This document shows, one piece after another, positions 48,679 to 58,005 of a stretch of 64,000 nucleotides of DNA. Position 1 is the first letter of the stretch. Every line of letters begins with the position of its first letter. Under the pieces are notes generated by a model. The model did no database searches. It saw nothing but the letters and a program-made list of their open reading frames with translations, and was not told the origin of the DNA. The position numbers and the translations under genes are program-made. The stretch is from Peribacillus saganii (GTDB taxonomy: Bacteria; Bacillota; Bacilli; Bacillales; DSM-1321). The stretch spans positions 62,001 to 126,000 of the forward strand of contig NZ_QVTE01000005.1 of the NCBI RefSeq assembly GCF_003429095.1, given 5' to 3'.

Positions 48679-48974
48679 CTGTGTGTAATTACGATAAAAT
48701 AAAGCAGTTTTTTACTACGAAAAACTTATTATGTTAGAATATAAAAATAATTTTTAAAATACGAGTCTTTTAAACCATTATTTCCCTTGAAAGGGTTGCT
48801 TTTTTTAAATTATAGGTCTAGAATTAAAGCATTTAGTACACCTTTCACCGCGGTAAAGAACAACTTGAAATACGGTATTTTACATATTCGGGGGCATTCT
48901 ATTTATTCCTAGTGAAGGGGTTGCATTAATAGATTTAAGTTTTTCATTTGAACGTATCTAAAGGGGTGTAAAAC
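48679..48974 (+). other. korA upstream region
   Basis: AT-rich, no gene. Contains an extended -10-like TGTTAGAAT near 48730, a short CCCTT/AAGGG stem followed by seven T near 48785-48808, and the perfect palindrome ACCGCGGT (48847-48854) inside a TTTC...AAAG frame, a possible operator for korAB. Confidence 0.4.
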
Positions 48975-50726
48975 ATGATCAATCAACTTTCATGGAAAGT
49001 TGGCGGACAGCAAGGGGAAGGTATTGAAAGTACAGGGGAAATATTTTGTATTGCCCTCAACAGACTTGGTTACTACTTATACGGGTATCGTCATTTTTCG
49101 TCTCGAATTAAAGGTGGGCATACCAACAACAAAATTCGCGTAAGTACAGAACAAACGCGTTCAATTTCAGATGATCTGGACATTCTGGTTGCATTTGACC
49201 AGGAAACGCTGGATGTGAACTGCCATGAGCTTCAAGATGAAGGGATTATGATTGCCGATGCAAAGTTTAATCCGGTGCGTCCTGAAAATACACAAGCTAA
49301 TTTGTATGCGGTTCCATTTACAGATATCGCTACTGAGCTTGGTACGTCCTTGATGAAGAACATGGTCGCAGTAGGTGCTTCATGTGCTATTCTTGGTCTC
49401 GATATTAGTGTTTATGATGAAGTAGTAGAAGAAATTTTCGGCCGTAAAGGCGAACAGATCGTTCAAAAGAACTTGGAAGCCATCAAGGCAGGCTATGAAT
49501 ATATGACCGGTCTTTTAGGGGACAAGGTTGGCTCAATGGAGCTGGAAAAAGCGGATGGAAAGAAGCGTTTGTTTATGATAGGGAACGACGCAATCGCATT
49601 GGGAGCCCTAGCCGGAGGATGCCGTTTTATGGCTGCATATCCAATTACGCCCGCTTCTGAAATTATGGAATATTTAATCAAAAAGCTTCCTGCATTTGGA
49701 GGTACAGTAATCCAAACAGAAGATGAGATTGCTGCAGTAACAATGGCAATAGGCGCCAACTACGGCGGTGTACGGACAATGACAGCTTCTGCAGGTCCTG
49801 GACTTTCTTTAAAAATGGAAGCCATCGGTCTATCAGGTATTACAGAAACACCAGTAGTAATTGTTGACACTCAGCGCGGAGGCCCATCAACAGGTCTACC
49901 GACAAAGCAGGAGCAGTCAGACTTGATGGCGATGATTTATGGGACACACGGTGAGATCCCAAAAATCGTTATGGCGCCGAGCACGGTTGAGGAAGCCTTC
50001 TATGATTCAGCAGAAGCGTTTAACCTTGCAGAAGAATACCAATGCCCAGTTATCTTGCTGTCAGACCTGCAGCTCTCTTTAGGAAAACAGACTGTAGAGC
50101 CGCTTGATTACAGCAAGGTGGAAATCCGGCGCGGAAATTTGGTAACCGGTGAGCTTCCAGAAATGGAGAACAAAGGTTATTTCAAACGTTATGAAGTAAC
50201 AGAAGATGGAGTATCACCTCGTGTTATTCCTGGAACCAAAAATGGTATTCACCATGTTACGGGTGTTGAGCACGATGAAACAGGCAAACCTTCCGAGTCT
50301 GCTCAAAACCGTATTGCGCAAATGGATAAAAGGATGCGAAAAGTACAGAATATTCGCTTTAACACACCTGTACATAAAAACATCAAGCACGAACAGGCTG
50401 ATTTGCTGATTGTTGGTTTCAATTCGACACGTGGTGTGATTGAAGAAGCGATGGAACGTCTGGAAGCAGACGGCATCAAAGTAAATCATGCACATATCCG
50501 CCTGATTCATCCGTTCCCGACAGATGAAATGCTGCCATTGATCCAAGCAGTGAAGAAAGTGGTTGTTATTGAAAATAATGCGACAGGACAACTGGCAAAC
50601 ATCATGAAAATGAATGTAGGCCACGTCGATAAGATCAAGAAGGTCTTAAAATATGACGGAAATCCTTTCTTGCCGCACGAAATTCACACACAATGCAAGG
50701 AGTTGTTCTCATATGGCCACATTTAA
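48975..50726 (+). CDS. korA: 2-oxoacid:ferredoxin oxidoreductase, fused gamma-alpha subunit
   Basis: 583 residues. N-terminal gamma domain (WKVGGQQGEGIESTGEIFC, FSSRIKGGHTNNKIRVS; to about residue 180), then the alpha pyrimidine-binding domain (GAYNYGG-like segment AIGANYGGVRTMTASAGPGLSLK, TPVVIVDTQRGGPSTGLPTKQEQ) and the C-terminal domain VIENNATGQL. Subunit of an oxidoreductase for 2-oxoglutarate or a similar 2-oxoacid, paired with korB, which overlaps by 14 bases. B. subtilis, as I know it, lacks these genes at this place. Confidence 0.92.
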   Translation: MINQLSWKVGGQQGEGIESTGEIFCIALNRLGYYLYGYRHFSSRIKGGHTNNKIRVSTEQTRSISDDLDILVAFDQETLDVNCHELQDEGIMIADAKFNPVRPENTQANLYAVPFTDIATELGTSLMKNMVAVGASCAILGLDISVYDEVVEEIFGRKGEQIVQKNLEAIKAGYEYMTGLLGDKVGSMELEKADGKKRLFMIGNDAIALGALAGGCRFMAAYPITPASEIMEYLIKKLPAFGGTVIQTEDEIAAVTMAIGANYGGVRTMTASAGPGLSLKMEAIGLSGITETPVVIVDTQRGGPSTGLPTKQEQSDLMAMIYGTHGEIPKIVMAPSTVEEAFYDSAEAFNLAEEYQCPVILLSDLQLSLGKQTVEPLDYSKVEIRRGNLVTGELPEMENKGYFKRYEVTEDGVSPRVIPGTKNGIHHVTGVEHDETGKPSESAQNRIAQMDKRMRKVQNIRFNTPVHKNIKHEQADLLIVGFNSTRGVIEEAMERLEADGIKVNHAHIRLIHPFPTDEMLPLIQAVKKVVVIENNATGQLANIMKMNVGHVDKIKKVLKYDGNPFLPHEIHTQCKELFSYGHI

Positions 50727-51579
50727 AGAGTTTAGAAATAATGTAAAACCAAACTGGTGTCCAGGATGCGGCGATTTCTCTGTTCAGGCCGCCATGCAGC
50801 GTGCAGCTGCTAATGTAGGCCTTGAGCCTGAAGGTTTGGCGGTCATTTCCGGAATTGGCTGTTCTGGCAGAATTTCTGGTTATATCAATTCTTATGGGTT
50901 CCATGGTATCCATGGACGATCCCTCCCGATTGCACAGGGAGTAAAAATGGCTAATCGTGAGTTAACCGTAATCGCTTCCGGTGGTGACGGTGATGGCTTT
51001 GCGATTGGAATGGGCCATACTATCCATGCTATTCGCAGAAATATTGATATTACCTATATCGTTATGGATAACCAAATCTATGGTCTGACAAAAGGACAAA
51101 CGTCGCCACGGTCAGCTGCAGGCTTTAAGACAAAGTCAACGCCACAAGGCTCAATCGAACCAGCTCTTTCTCCTATGGAAATGGCCTTATCGGCTGGCGC
51201 AACCTTTGTTGCCCAAAGCTTCTCTACTGACCTAAAGGATTTAACGGCTATTATCGAAGCCGGCATTAATCATAAGGGCTTTTCTTTAATCAACGTCTTC
51301 AGTCCTTGTGTAACTTACAATAAGATAAACACATATGATTGGTTTAAAGAAAATCTAACTAAACTAAGTGATATTGAAGGATATGACCACACGAACCGTG
51401 AAGAAGCAATGCAAACTCTAATGAAACATGATGGCCTCGTGACTGGAATTATTTATCAAAACACTGAAAGAAAATCATATCAGGAGCTTATCCCAGGGTA
51501 CGCACCAGAAGCCCTTGCTAAAGCTGATCTAGACCTAAGCCAGGAAAGCTTTGATAAACTTGTAGCTGAATTTACGTAA
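50713..51579 (+). CDS. korB: 2-oxoacid:ferredoxin oxidoreductase, beta subunit
   Basis: 288 residues from ATG 50713 with aaggag (50697-50702); the frame is open to 50653, but inside korA. Cluster cysteines in NWCPGCGDF, GIGCSGR and FSPCVTYNK are the [4Fe-4S] ligands. The thiamine diphosphate motif is GGDGDGFAIGMGH ... DNQIYGLTKGQ. Electrons go to ferredoxin. Substrate preference cannot be settled by eye. Confidence 0.93.
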   Translation: MATFKEFRNNVKPNWCPGCGDFSVQAAMQRAAANVGLEPEGLAVISGIGCSGRISGYINSYGFHGIHGRSLPIAQGVKMANRELTVIASGGDGDGFAIGMGHTIHAIRRNIDITYIVMDNQIYGLTKGQTSPRSAAGFKTKSTPQGSIEPALSPMEMALSAGATFVAQSFSTDLKDLTAIIEAGINHKGFSLINVFSPCVTYNKINTYDWFKENLTKLSDIEGYDHTNREEAMQTLMKHDGLVTGIIYQNTERKSYQELIPGYAPEALAKADLDLSQESFDKLVAEFT

Positions 51580-51595
51580 TAAGTAATTGTGAGAA

Positions 51596-51629
51596 ACCTG
51601 CCTGCTATTCATTAGCGGCGGGTTTTTTC
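51596..51629 (+). terminator. Intrinsic terminator after korAB
   Basis: AACCTGCCTGC (51596-51606) with GCGGCGGGTT (51616-51625), one bulge and one wobble, then six T. Confidence 0.82.
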
Positions 51630-51672
51630 GTTGTATAGGAAATTATAAAATTAACAAATGTAGTGGGTCTAT

Positions 51673-51793
51673 CTTTAGCTCCAACGTCCAGCCCCTCGAG
51701 GTCATACTCCAATCGCTTCGGTAGGCAAAAAGCGCCTTCTGTCAGCGCTTGTCTTATGATTGTCGGGGCTAACCAGGACGCTTGCGCTTTTGT
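51673..51793 (+). repeat. Modular GC-rich hairpin repeat, copy F (korB-tdh), minimal form
   Basis: Shortest copy, with no AGGAC module, so it shows the frame of the family. CGTCC (51685-51689) pairs with GGACG (51776-51780), AGCCCC (51690-51695) with GGGGCT (51765-51770), and CATA (51703-51706) with TATG near 51755. Other copies have GCGCCC/GGGCGC at the outer stem, so the CGTCC/GGACG change is compensated. Right end cttgcgcttttgtg. Confidence 0.88.
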
Positions 51794-52083
51794 GCTTAAA
51801 GGGTATTTCATCATTTTCCTTTCACTAAAACAATATCATGAAAATTATTGCTTCGTTATTATTACTTCCTCATGTATTTTTCACGCTTTTAGATTAGTTC
51901 AAGCCTGCTTTTAAAAAAACAATCGTAATCTCATAGATCCTGAAATACGCTAGAAAGAAAACAAAATAAAATTTCCAGTGTGAATTCAAATGTTCTCCTC
52001 AAGAGGACAGAGCCGTTAACTAAAAATCTCCATTGATAAAGTTTGAATATACCAAAGTATATTGATATATCCTGATAAGGAGA
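51794..52083 (+). other. Gap before tdh
   Basis: AT-rich, no gene or clear promoter. A short CCTC-aa-GAGG stem near 51995-52004 and AT-rich repeats of TATAT near 52050-52070 are all I see. Confidence 0.35.
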
Positions 52084-52092
52084 GTGTACAAA

Positions 52093-53133
52093 TTGAACGG
52101 AAAAATGAAAGCCGTTGTTAAGCATCACTCAGGATTTGGAGCAGAAATGCAAATGGTTGATATTCCGCAAATTAAAGAAGGTGAAGTACTGATTAAGGTA
52201 AAAGCTACATCCATTTGCGGCACGGATGTTCATATTTATTCATGGGATGAATGGTCACAGAGTAGAGTCAACCCTCCATATGTATTTGGTCATGAATTTT
52301 CAGGTGAGGTTGTCGAAGTAGGTTCAAATGTTACGTCTGTTCAATGTGGTGATTTTGTTTCTGCTGAAACGCATTTGGTGTGCGGGACCTGCCCGCAATG
52401 TTTAACCGGACAATTCCATATCTGTAAAAACACGAAAATAATCGGTGTGGACACTAACGGATGTTTCGCTGAATATCTCACGCTTCCGGCAGGAAACCTG
52501 TGGAAAAACCCAAAAGAGATGCCTTTTAATGTTGCTTCTGTTCAGGAACCGATGGGAAATGCTGTGCATACCGTCCTGTCAGGGGAAGTGGCAGGTAAAA
52601 TAGTGGCTGTTATTGGCTGCGGTCCAATCGGGATCATGGCGGTAGGGGTTGCAAAAGCGGCTGGTGCAGCGCAAATAATTGCCTTGGATTTAAATGATTA
52701 CCGACTTGGTTTGGCGAAGAAAATGGGAGCAACATCAGTTATTAATTCGAAGAATCAAAACCCCCTGGAAACTGTCAGCCGTTTGACGCATGGAAATGGT
52801 GTGGATGTCGTGTGTGAAATGAGCGGCCACGCAGTCGCAATTGATCAAGGGTTTAAAATGGTGACAAATGGAGGCCGTGTTTCCATTTTAAGCCTTCCTG
52901 TAAGGCCGGTACAAATTGATGTGACAAATGATATCGTATTTAAAGGAATAACCGTAAAAGGAATTACAGGCCGGCTCATTTTCAAAACGTGGCAGCAGGT
53001 TTCCAGTTTACTAGCATCCGGGCAGGTTGACCTTACTCCTATGATTACACATCATTTTCCATTAGAAGAGTTTAAGACAGGCTTTGATCTTATGTTAAAG
53101 GGCGAATGCGGGAAAGTGATCCTGCACCCATAA
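52093..53133 (+). CDS. tdh: L-threonine 3-dehydrogenase
   Basis: Zinc alcohol-dehydrogenase family; oxidises threonine to 2-amino-3-ketobutyrate. 346 residues from TTG 52093, seven bases after aaggagag (52078-52085); a GTG at 52084 lies in that site. Catalytic zinc region ICGTDVHIYSWDEW and GHEFSGEV, structural zinc Cys in VCGTCPQC and HIC, Rossmann motif VIGCGPIGIMAVGVAKAAGA. Followed by kbl. Confidence 0.95.
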   Translation: MNGKMKAVVKHHSGFGAEMQMVDIPQIKEGEVLIKVKATSICGTDVHIYSWDEWSQSRVNPPYVFGHEFSGEVVEVGSNVTSVQCGDFVSAETHLVCGTCPQCLTGQFHICKNTKIIGVDTNGCFAEYLTLPAGNLWKNPKEMPFNVASVQEPMGNAVHTVLSGEVAGKIVAVIGCGPIGIMAVGVAKAAGAAQIIALDLNDYRLGLAKKMGATSVINSKNQNPLETVSRLTHGNGVDVVCEMSGHAVAIDQGFKMVTNGGRVSILSLPVRPVQIDVTNDIVFKGITVKGITGRLIFKTWQQVSSLLASGQVDLTPMITHHFPLEEFKTGFDLMLKGECGKVILHP

Positions 53134-53227
53134 CTACCTGTGGCGGCAATCTATTCTTTTAAACTTATTTTACTTGCACCGTACAAGGGGTTTATCTACT
53201 ATTAAACTGCTTTAAGGAGGGTAATGA

Positions 53228-54403
53228 ATGAAGGGTTTTGAATATCTTCAATTAGAATTGGATGCGATGAAAAAGGAAGGAACATTCCGTCAGCTGGTAC
53301 CGCTAGAATCAGAGCAGGGATCAAAGGTAATTGTTAAAGGAAAGGAAGTCATCCAGCTTTCTTCCAATAATTATCTTGGACTTACCTCTCATCCGCGGTT
53401 AAGACAGGCAGCACTTGATGCCGTGGAGAAATATGGTGCAGGGACTGGATCGGTTCGAACGATTGCCGGGACGTTTACTATGCATAATGAATTGGAACGT
53501 AAATTGGCAGAATTTAAGCACACAGAGGCTGCACTCGTCTTCCAATCAGGCTTTACAACAAACCAGGGAGTTCTGTCAGCCATTTTGTCAACTGAAGATG
53601 TGGTCATTTCCGATGAGCTCAATCATGCTTCTATAATCGATGGCATAAGACTTACAAAGGCTGCTAGAAAGGTATATAAACACGTAGATATGATCGACCT
53701 TGAAAAAGCTCTTATCGAAACACAGTCATTTAGAAAACGCTTAATTGTTACGGACGGAATTTTCTCTATGGATGGCAATATCGCTCCGCTGCCTGAAATA
53801 GTGGAGCTGGCTGAAAAATACGACGCTCTTATCATGGTAGATGATGCACATGCATCGGGAGTTTTAGGCAAAAACGGGCGCGGCACTGTAAACCATTTCG
53901 GCCTTGATGGCCGGGTCCATATTCAGGTGGGTACGCTTAGTAAGGCGATTGGAGTCCTTGGCGGATACGTCGCCAGCACAAAGTCTCTGGTAGATTACTT
54001 GATTCATAAAGGCAGGCCATTCTTATTCAGTACCTCCCATCCGCCAGCAGTCACAATGGCTTGCATGGAATCGATTGATGTATTGATAGAGGAATCGGAA
54101 TTAATCGATCGGCTATGGGAGAACACGAATTTTTTTAAAAACGGCCTGAAACAGCTTGGGTTTAAAACTGGTATCAGTGAAACACCTATTACCCCTGTTT
54201 TAGTAGGTGATGAGGCACTGGCCCATCAATTTTCAGATAAACTGTTAGAATACGGTGTTTTTGCACAAGGAATCGCATTCCCAACAGTAGCAAAAGGTCT
54301 GGCAAGGGTAAGGACCATTGTTACAGCCCAGCATTCGCAAGAAGAACTTCAAGAGGCATTAAGAGCTTTTGAAAAAGCCGGAACAGCTCTCGGGATAATT
54401 TAA
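53228..54403 (+). CDS. kbl: 2-amino-3-ketobutyrate CoA ligase (glycine C-acetyltransferase)
   Basis: PLP enzyme that splits 2-amino-3-ketobutyrate with CoA into glycine and acetyl-CoA. 391 residues. Alpha-oxoamine synthase signatures: [37 protein letters not shown], and the PLP Lys in [14 protein letters not shown]. Ribosome site aaggaggg (53214-53221). With tdh it forms the two-step threonine degradation route; korAB upstream could use downstream 2-oxoacids, which is inference. Confidence 0.94.
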   Translation: MKGFEYLQLELDAMKKEGTFRQLVPLESEQGSKVIVKGKEVIQLSSNNYLGLTSHPRLRQAALDAVEKYGAGTGSVRTIAGTFTMHNELERKLAEFKHTEAALVFQSGFTTNQGVLSAILSTEDVVISDELNHASIIDGIRLTKAARKVYKHVDMIDLEKALIETQSFRKRLIVTDGIFSMDGNIAPLPEIVELAEKYDALIMVDDAHASGVLGKNGRGTVNHFGLDGRVHIQVGTLSKAIGVLGGYVASTKSLVDYLIHKGRPFLFSTSHPPAVTMACMESIDVLIEESELIDRLWENTNFFKNGLKQLGFKTGISETPITPVLVGDEALAHQFSDKLLEYGVFAQGIAFPTVAKGLARVRTIVTAQHSQEELQEALRAFEKAGTALGII

Positions 54404-54414
54404 TAGAAAAATGC

Positions 54415-54442
54415 AGCCTTGCCGTATGAAGGCAAGGCTTTG
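54415..54442 (+). terminator. Intrinsic terminator after kbl
   Basis: AGCCTTGCC (54415-54423) with GGCAAGGCT (54431-54439); short T tail. Confidence 0.7.
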
Positions 54443-54881
54443 ATTGCCATCGCTGACTGTCTCCTATATGCCAGTGTTCATGTTCACTCACACACAGAAA
54501 AACAGATCATCCCCCTGCATTTTCCCGCCAAATTCGAAAATACATGCCGTACCAGGATATTATTCATCAAAAATGTAATTCACCAATCTTTGCAGACCGC
54601 AATATGAACCTGAAAAAATCCGCTGAAAAATTATTATGAACCTTTTATAACAATTATCCATGCAATAGGGGGAAGTATTGTACTATAACTCTAAAACCTT
54701 TATACTATGATAATGTGTATATCTAGATTTTAAGTGCTATAAAGCATCTTGAAAGAATATTTTTTCAGCAGAAAACCGGCTGAGTTACAGTCCTATTTTG
54801 TTGAAAAATGCATGTAATAAAGATGGGAAATGATTATACTTTCCAAAAGCAAAATTCCTATCATGATGAAAGGGGATACCC
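54443..54881 (+). other. kbl-miaB gap
   Basis: No recognised gene; the open frame at 54419-54607 has no ribosome site and covers the terminator. AT-rich with several -10-like boxes (TATACT near 54835) but no full promoter I trust. Confidence 0.4.
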
Positions 54882-56426
54882 ATGAACGAAAAACAAAGGT
54901 TAGAGTCTCAAAACGTGCAAACTGAAAATCCAGCGGACAAAAAATCCGAAAAGGATTACAGTAAGTACTTCCAGGGTGTCTATGTGCCTCCTTCCTTACA
55001 GGATGCCAAAAAACGAGGAAAAGAAGAAGTTCAATACCATAAAGATTTTGCGATTCCTGATGAATTTCGGGGAATGGGAGAAGGACGCAAATTCCTGATC
55101 CGCACGTACGGATGCCAGATGAACGAGCATGATACCGAAGTAATGGCAGGGATTTTTATGGCATTAGGCTATACCCATACTGAAAATGTAGAGGATGCGA
55201 ATGTAATCCTGTTAAATACGTGCGCAATCAGGGAGAATGCTGAGAACAAGGTTTTTGGAGAGCTTGGACACTTAAAGGCTCTTAAGAGAGAAAAGCCTGA
55301 TTTACTTCTTGGAGTTTGCGGCTGTATGTCACAGGAAGAATCAGTTGTAAACAGGATCTTGCAAAAGCATCCATTTGTTGACATGATCTTCGGAACTCAC
55401 AATATCCACCGTTTGCCAAACCTATTAAATGAAGCTTATCTTTCTAAGGAAATGGTAATTGAGGTTTGGTCAAAGGAAGGAGATGTAATTGAAAACCTTC
55501 CAAAGGTGAGAAAAGGCAATACGAAGGCTTGGGTTAACATCATGTATGGCTGTGACAAGTTCTGTACGTATTGTATTGTTCCTTATACACGCGGAAAGGA
55601 ACGGAGCCGCCGTCTTGAGGATATTATCCAAGAGGTGCGCCATTTAGCTGCCCAGGGTTATAAGGAAGTAACATTGCTCGGCCAAAATGTAAACGCATAT
55701 GGAAAAGACTTGGAAAATATCAAGTATGGTCTTGGCGATTTAATGGAGGAAATAAGCAAAATTGATATTCCTCGCATTCGCTTTACGACAAGCCATCCGC
55801 GCGACTTTGACGATCATTTGATTGAGATCCTTGCCAAAGGCGGCAACCTGATGGATCATATCCACCTTCCAGTTCAATCTGGAAGCACGGATGTTTTAAA
55901 AATCATGGCCCGCAAATATTCGCGTGAACAGTATCTTGAGCTGGTCAGTAAAATAAAGACTGCAATTCCGAATGTCTCATTGACTACAGATATTATCGTT
56001 GGCTATCCAAACGAAACGGATGAGCAATTTGAAGAAACAATGTCCCTTTATCGTGAAGTAGGCTTTGATACGGCTTACACTTATATCTATTCACCAAGGG
56101 AAGGCACTCCAGCTGCAAAAATGGAAGACAATGTTCCAATGGAAGTGAAGAAAGAGCGTTTACAGCGTCTAAATTCATTGGTCAATGAAATGTCCGCTCA
56201 AAAAATGCTTGCATTGCAAGGGCAAATCGTCGAGGTGCTTGTTGAGGGTGAAAGCAAGAAAAACCCTGACGTGTTAGCAGGTTATACTACAAAAAATAAG
56301 CTTGTAAACTTTAGAGGACCTAAATCCGTGATTGGCCAAATTGTTAAGGTGAAAATCACCGATGCAAAAACTTGGTCATTAAACGGGGAAATGGTAACTG
56401 AAGCCGAAAGCGTAGAGGTGATATAG
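54882..56426 (+). CDS. miaB: tRNA-2-methylthio-N6-dimethylallyladenosine synthase MiaB
   Basis: Radical-SAM methylthiotransferase for tRNA A37. 514 residues. A Lys/Gln-rich N-terminal extension of about 65 residues is typical of Bacillus. Auxiliary-cluster cysteines in [20 protein letters not shown] and [12 protein letters not shown]-cluster CDKFCTYC (CxxxCxxC); C-terminal TRAM domain ([14 protein letters not shown]...). Ribosome site aaagggg (54868-54874). Its product ends one base before ymcA. Confidence 0.97.
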   Translation: MNEKQRLESQNVQTENPADKKSEKDYSKYFQGVYVPPSLQDAKKRGKEEVQYHKDFAIPDEFRGMGEGRKFLIRTYGCQMNEHDTEVMAGIFMALGYTHTENVEDANVILLNTCAIRENAENKVFGELGHLKALKREKPDLLLGVCGCMSQEESVVNRILQKHPFVDMIFGTHNIHRLPNLLNEAYLSKEMVIEVWSKEGDVIENLPKVRKGNTKAWVNIMYGCDKFCTYCIVPYTRGKERSRRLEDIIQEVRHLAAQGYKEVTLLGQNVNAYGKDLENIKYGLGDLMEEISKIDIPRIRFTTSHPRDFDDHLIEILAKGGNLMDHIHLPVQSGSTDVLKIMARKYSREQYLELVSKIKTAIPNVSLTTDIIVGYPNETDEQFEETMSLYREVGFDTAYTYIYSPREGTPAAKMEDNVPMEVKKERLQRLNSLVNEMSAQKMLALQGQIVEVLVEGESKKNPDVLAGYTTKNKLVNFRGPKSVIGQIVKVKITDAKTWSLNGEMVTEAESVEVI

Positions 56427-56427
56427 A

Positions 56428-56862
56428 ATGGCGAAATATACTAAAGATGATATCCTGGCTAAGGCGGCTGACCTGGCAAAAATGATCGCAGAAACAGAGG
56501 AAGTTGAATTCTTTAAGCGTGCGGAAGAACAGATCAATGAAAACCAAAAAGTACGTGAAATGATTGCAAGCCTGAAAAGCCTGCAAAAACAAGCAATAAA
56601 CTTCCAGCATTACGGGAAAGAAAAGGCGTATGCTCAGGTTCAGGGGAAAATTGAAGTCATTGAAAAAGAAATTGACGCAATTCCTGTAGTTCAGGAGTTT
56701 AAGCAATCTCAGGTTGATGTAAACGACTTGCTGCAAATGGTAGCATCACAGGTTTCCAACACGGTCACAGACCTTATTATTGAATCAACAGACGGTGACG
56801 TCCTTCAAGGTGAAACCGGTTCAAAAGTTCGTGCATCTGCAGGCTCAAAAAGCTGTTCATAA
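56428..56862 (+). CDS. ymcA: YmcA (RicA), RNase Y regulatory complex subunit
   Basis: 144 residues of the YlbF/YmcA family: alpha-helical, with FFKRAEEQINENQKVREMIASLKSLQKQAINFQHYGK. B. subtilis YmcA works with YlbF and YaaT in a complex with [4Fe-4S] clusters that steers RNase Y and favours sporulation, competence and biofilms. The single Cys near the C terminus (GSKSCS) may be a cluster ligand. Starts two bases after the miaB stop. Confidence 0.93.
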   Translation: MAKYTKDDILAKAADLAKMIAETEEVEFFKRAEEQINENQKVREMIASLKSLQKQAINFQHYGKEKAYAQVQGKIEVIEKEIDAIPVVQEFKQSQVDVNDLLQMVASQVSNTVTDLIIESTDGDVLQGETGSKVRASAGSKSCS

Positions 56863-56874
56863 TTAAATGAGAGT

Positions 56875-56917
56875 AAAACCCTTGCCAGGCTTAGCTGTGG
56901 CAAGGGTTTTATTTTTT
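56875..56917 (+). terminator. Bidirectional terminator after ymcA
   Basis: AAAACCCTTGCCA (56875-56887) with TGGCAAGGGTTTT (56898-56910), perfect 13 bp. T-rich on both strands, so it could also end the minus-strand remnant that converges here. Confidence 0.87.
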
Positions 56918-57238
56918 GCCATGCAGGAGCACATATTTGCCCTTTACCACAGTTTCGATTAACTCGAAGGGATTCGTAAAATTAACCTCTTTTTTCGTTT
57001 AATTGCCCTTTGTTTTCACTAAATTCATAAAGTGCTAGCAGCATAATTTTCTCTCCAATTCCTTTTACCTTTATATGTCTTTCTCCGTAATTTAATACAT
57101 TTGTGTTTAAATCAGCTCTTTTTTTGCACAAGCTTACCGCTGATATACTCTCCCTCCGAGTTAATAACCGACATTAGGTTTGTATCAATCAAGAGAGCTG
57201 TCTTAAAATTCTGAGACCGGGAAACAAAAATAAACCAG
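56909..57238 (-). pseudogene. Frameshifted minus-strand gene remnant, unidentified
   Basis: Translating the minus strand gives three protein-like pieces in different frames. From right to left: SRSQNFKTALLIDTNLMSV then INSEGEYISGKLVQ, stop at 57112-57114; ADLNTNVLNYGERHIKVKG then IGEKIMLLALYEFSENKG, stop at 56982-56984; VNFTNPFELIETVVKGKYV then LLHGKK, stop at 56909-56911. The joins fall at an A7 and an A6 run, as if one base was lost or gained at each. It converges on ymcA and ends in a terminator that works both ways. I do not recognise the family. The alternative is chance open sequence. Confidence 0.4.
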
Positions 57239-57304
57239 ACACTTTTTTGTGCCCAGTGAATACTGTAAGCTGTGTGGATTTATAAAATCGGGGAGGAACC
57301 AAAT

Positions 57305-57787
57305 ATGAATCAGCCTAAAACATTGGCATGGCATGAAACACTGGAACTGCATGAATTAGTTGCGCTTCAGTCTACTTTTTTATACAAACTGAAAAAGAAT
57401 GTAAAAATGATCCAAGAAGAAGAGTTAAGAGCACTTTATATAATTTCGATTCAAGCGCTTGAAAGAAATATTAAAGAATTAATTATGTTTTATCCGGCTG
57501 CTCCAGGAATGAAAGATCTTCGCATATCTGAAGAAGAAGTGTTTTTAGCAAGCGATTTATTAGGAACGGCAAAAGTGGCAGTAAGAAACTATGCAATCGC
57601 CATTACCGAAACGGCAACTCCAATTCTTCGGGAAGTACTGACAAGACATCTTGTTGCGGCAATTAAATGGCATGAGCAAGTATTTCTTTATACCTACAAA
57701 AAAGGAATCTACCCGTCTTATGATCTGCAGCAGCTGCTAATGAATGATTTAAAATTGGCAAATGCAGCATTAGCAGAAGATTATTAA
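57305..57787 (+). CDS. Spore coat protein, CotF-like family
   Basis: 160 residues from ATG 57305 (MNQPKTLAWHETLELHELVALQS), ribosome site gggaggaa (57290-57297); an earlier in-frame ATG at 57272 lacks one. All-helical, ferritin-like pattern with LHELVALQSTFLYKLKK near the N terminus and LRISEEEVFLASDLLGTAK in the middle, as in Coat F proteins. It lies next to cotE, which supports a spore-coat role, but the exact name is not certain. Confidence 0.78.
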   Translation: MNQPKTLAWHETLELHELVALQSTFLYKLKKNVKMIQEEELRALYIISIQALERNIKELIMFYPAAPGMKDLRISEEEVFLASDLLGTAKVAVRNYAIAITETATPILREVLTRHLVAAIKWHEQVFLYTYKKGIYPSYDLQQLLMNDLKLANAALAEDY

Positions 57788-58005
57788 AATCCTCGCATTA
57801 AGACCAATTTATGCTAATCTCCAATTCATCTGGAAACGGCGGAGAAATGTCCTAACCCTACTGCCACAGGGCATTCGCATATTATCAGGAGTTTGGTGGC
57901 AGAAAATAGGCTGGAAACTAGGGTAGAATCAAGCTTAAATATACGCACACTAGACATTTAACACGCATAGGATGAATTGAAACTGAATGAGGAGGGTTCG
58001 CTAGC

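Noticed and set aside
3624-51793. CRISPR array as explanation for the recurring motifs
   Set aside because: Copies are kilobases apart, with no regular spacers and no cas genes.
3624-51793. Insertion sequence or transposase gene carried by the repeats
   Set aside because: The elements are 120-330 bases with no coding capacity; at most they are non-autonomous.
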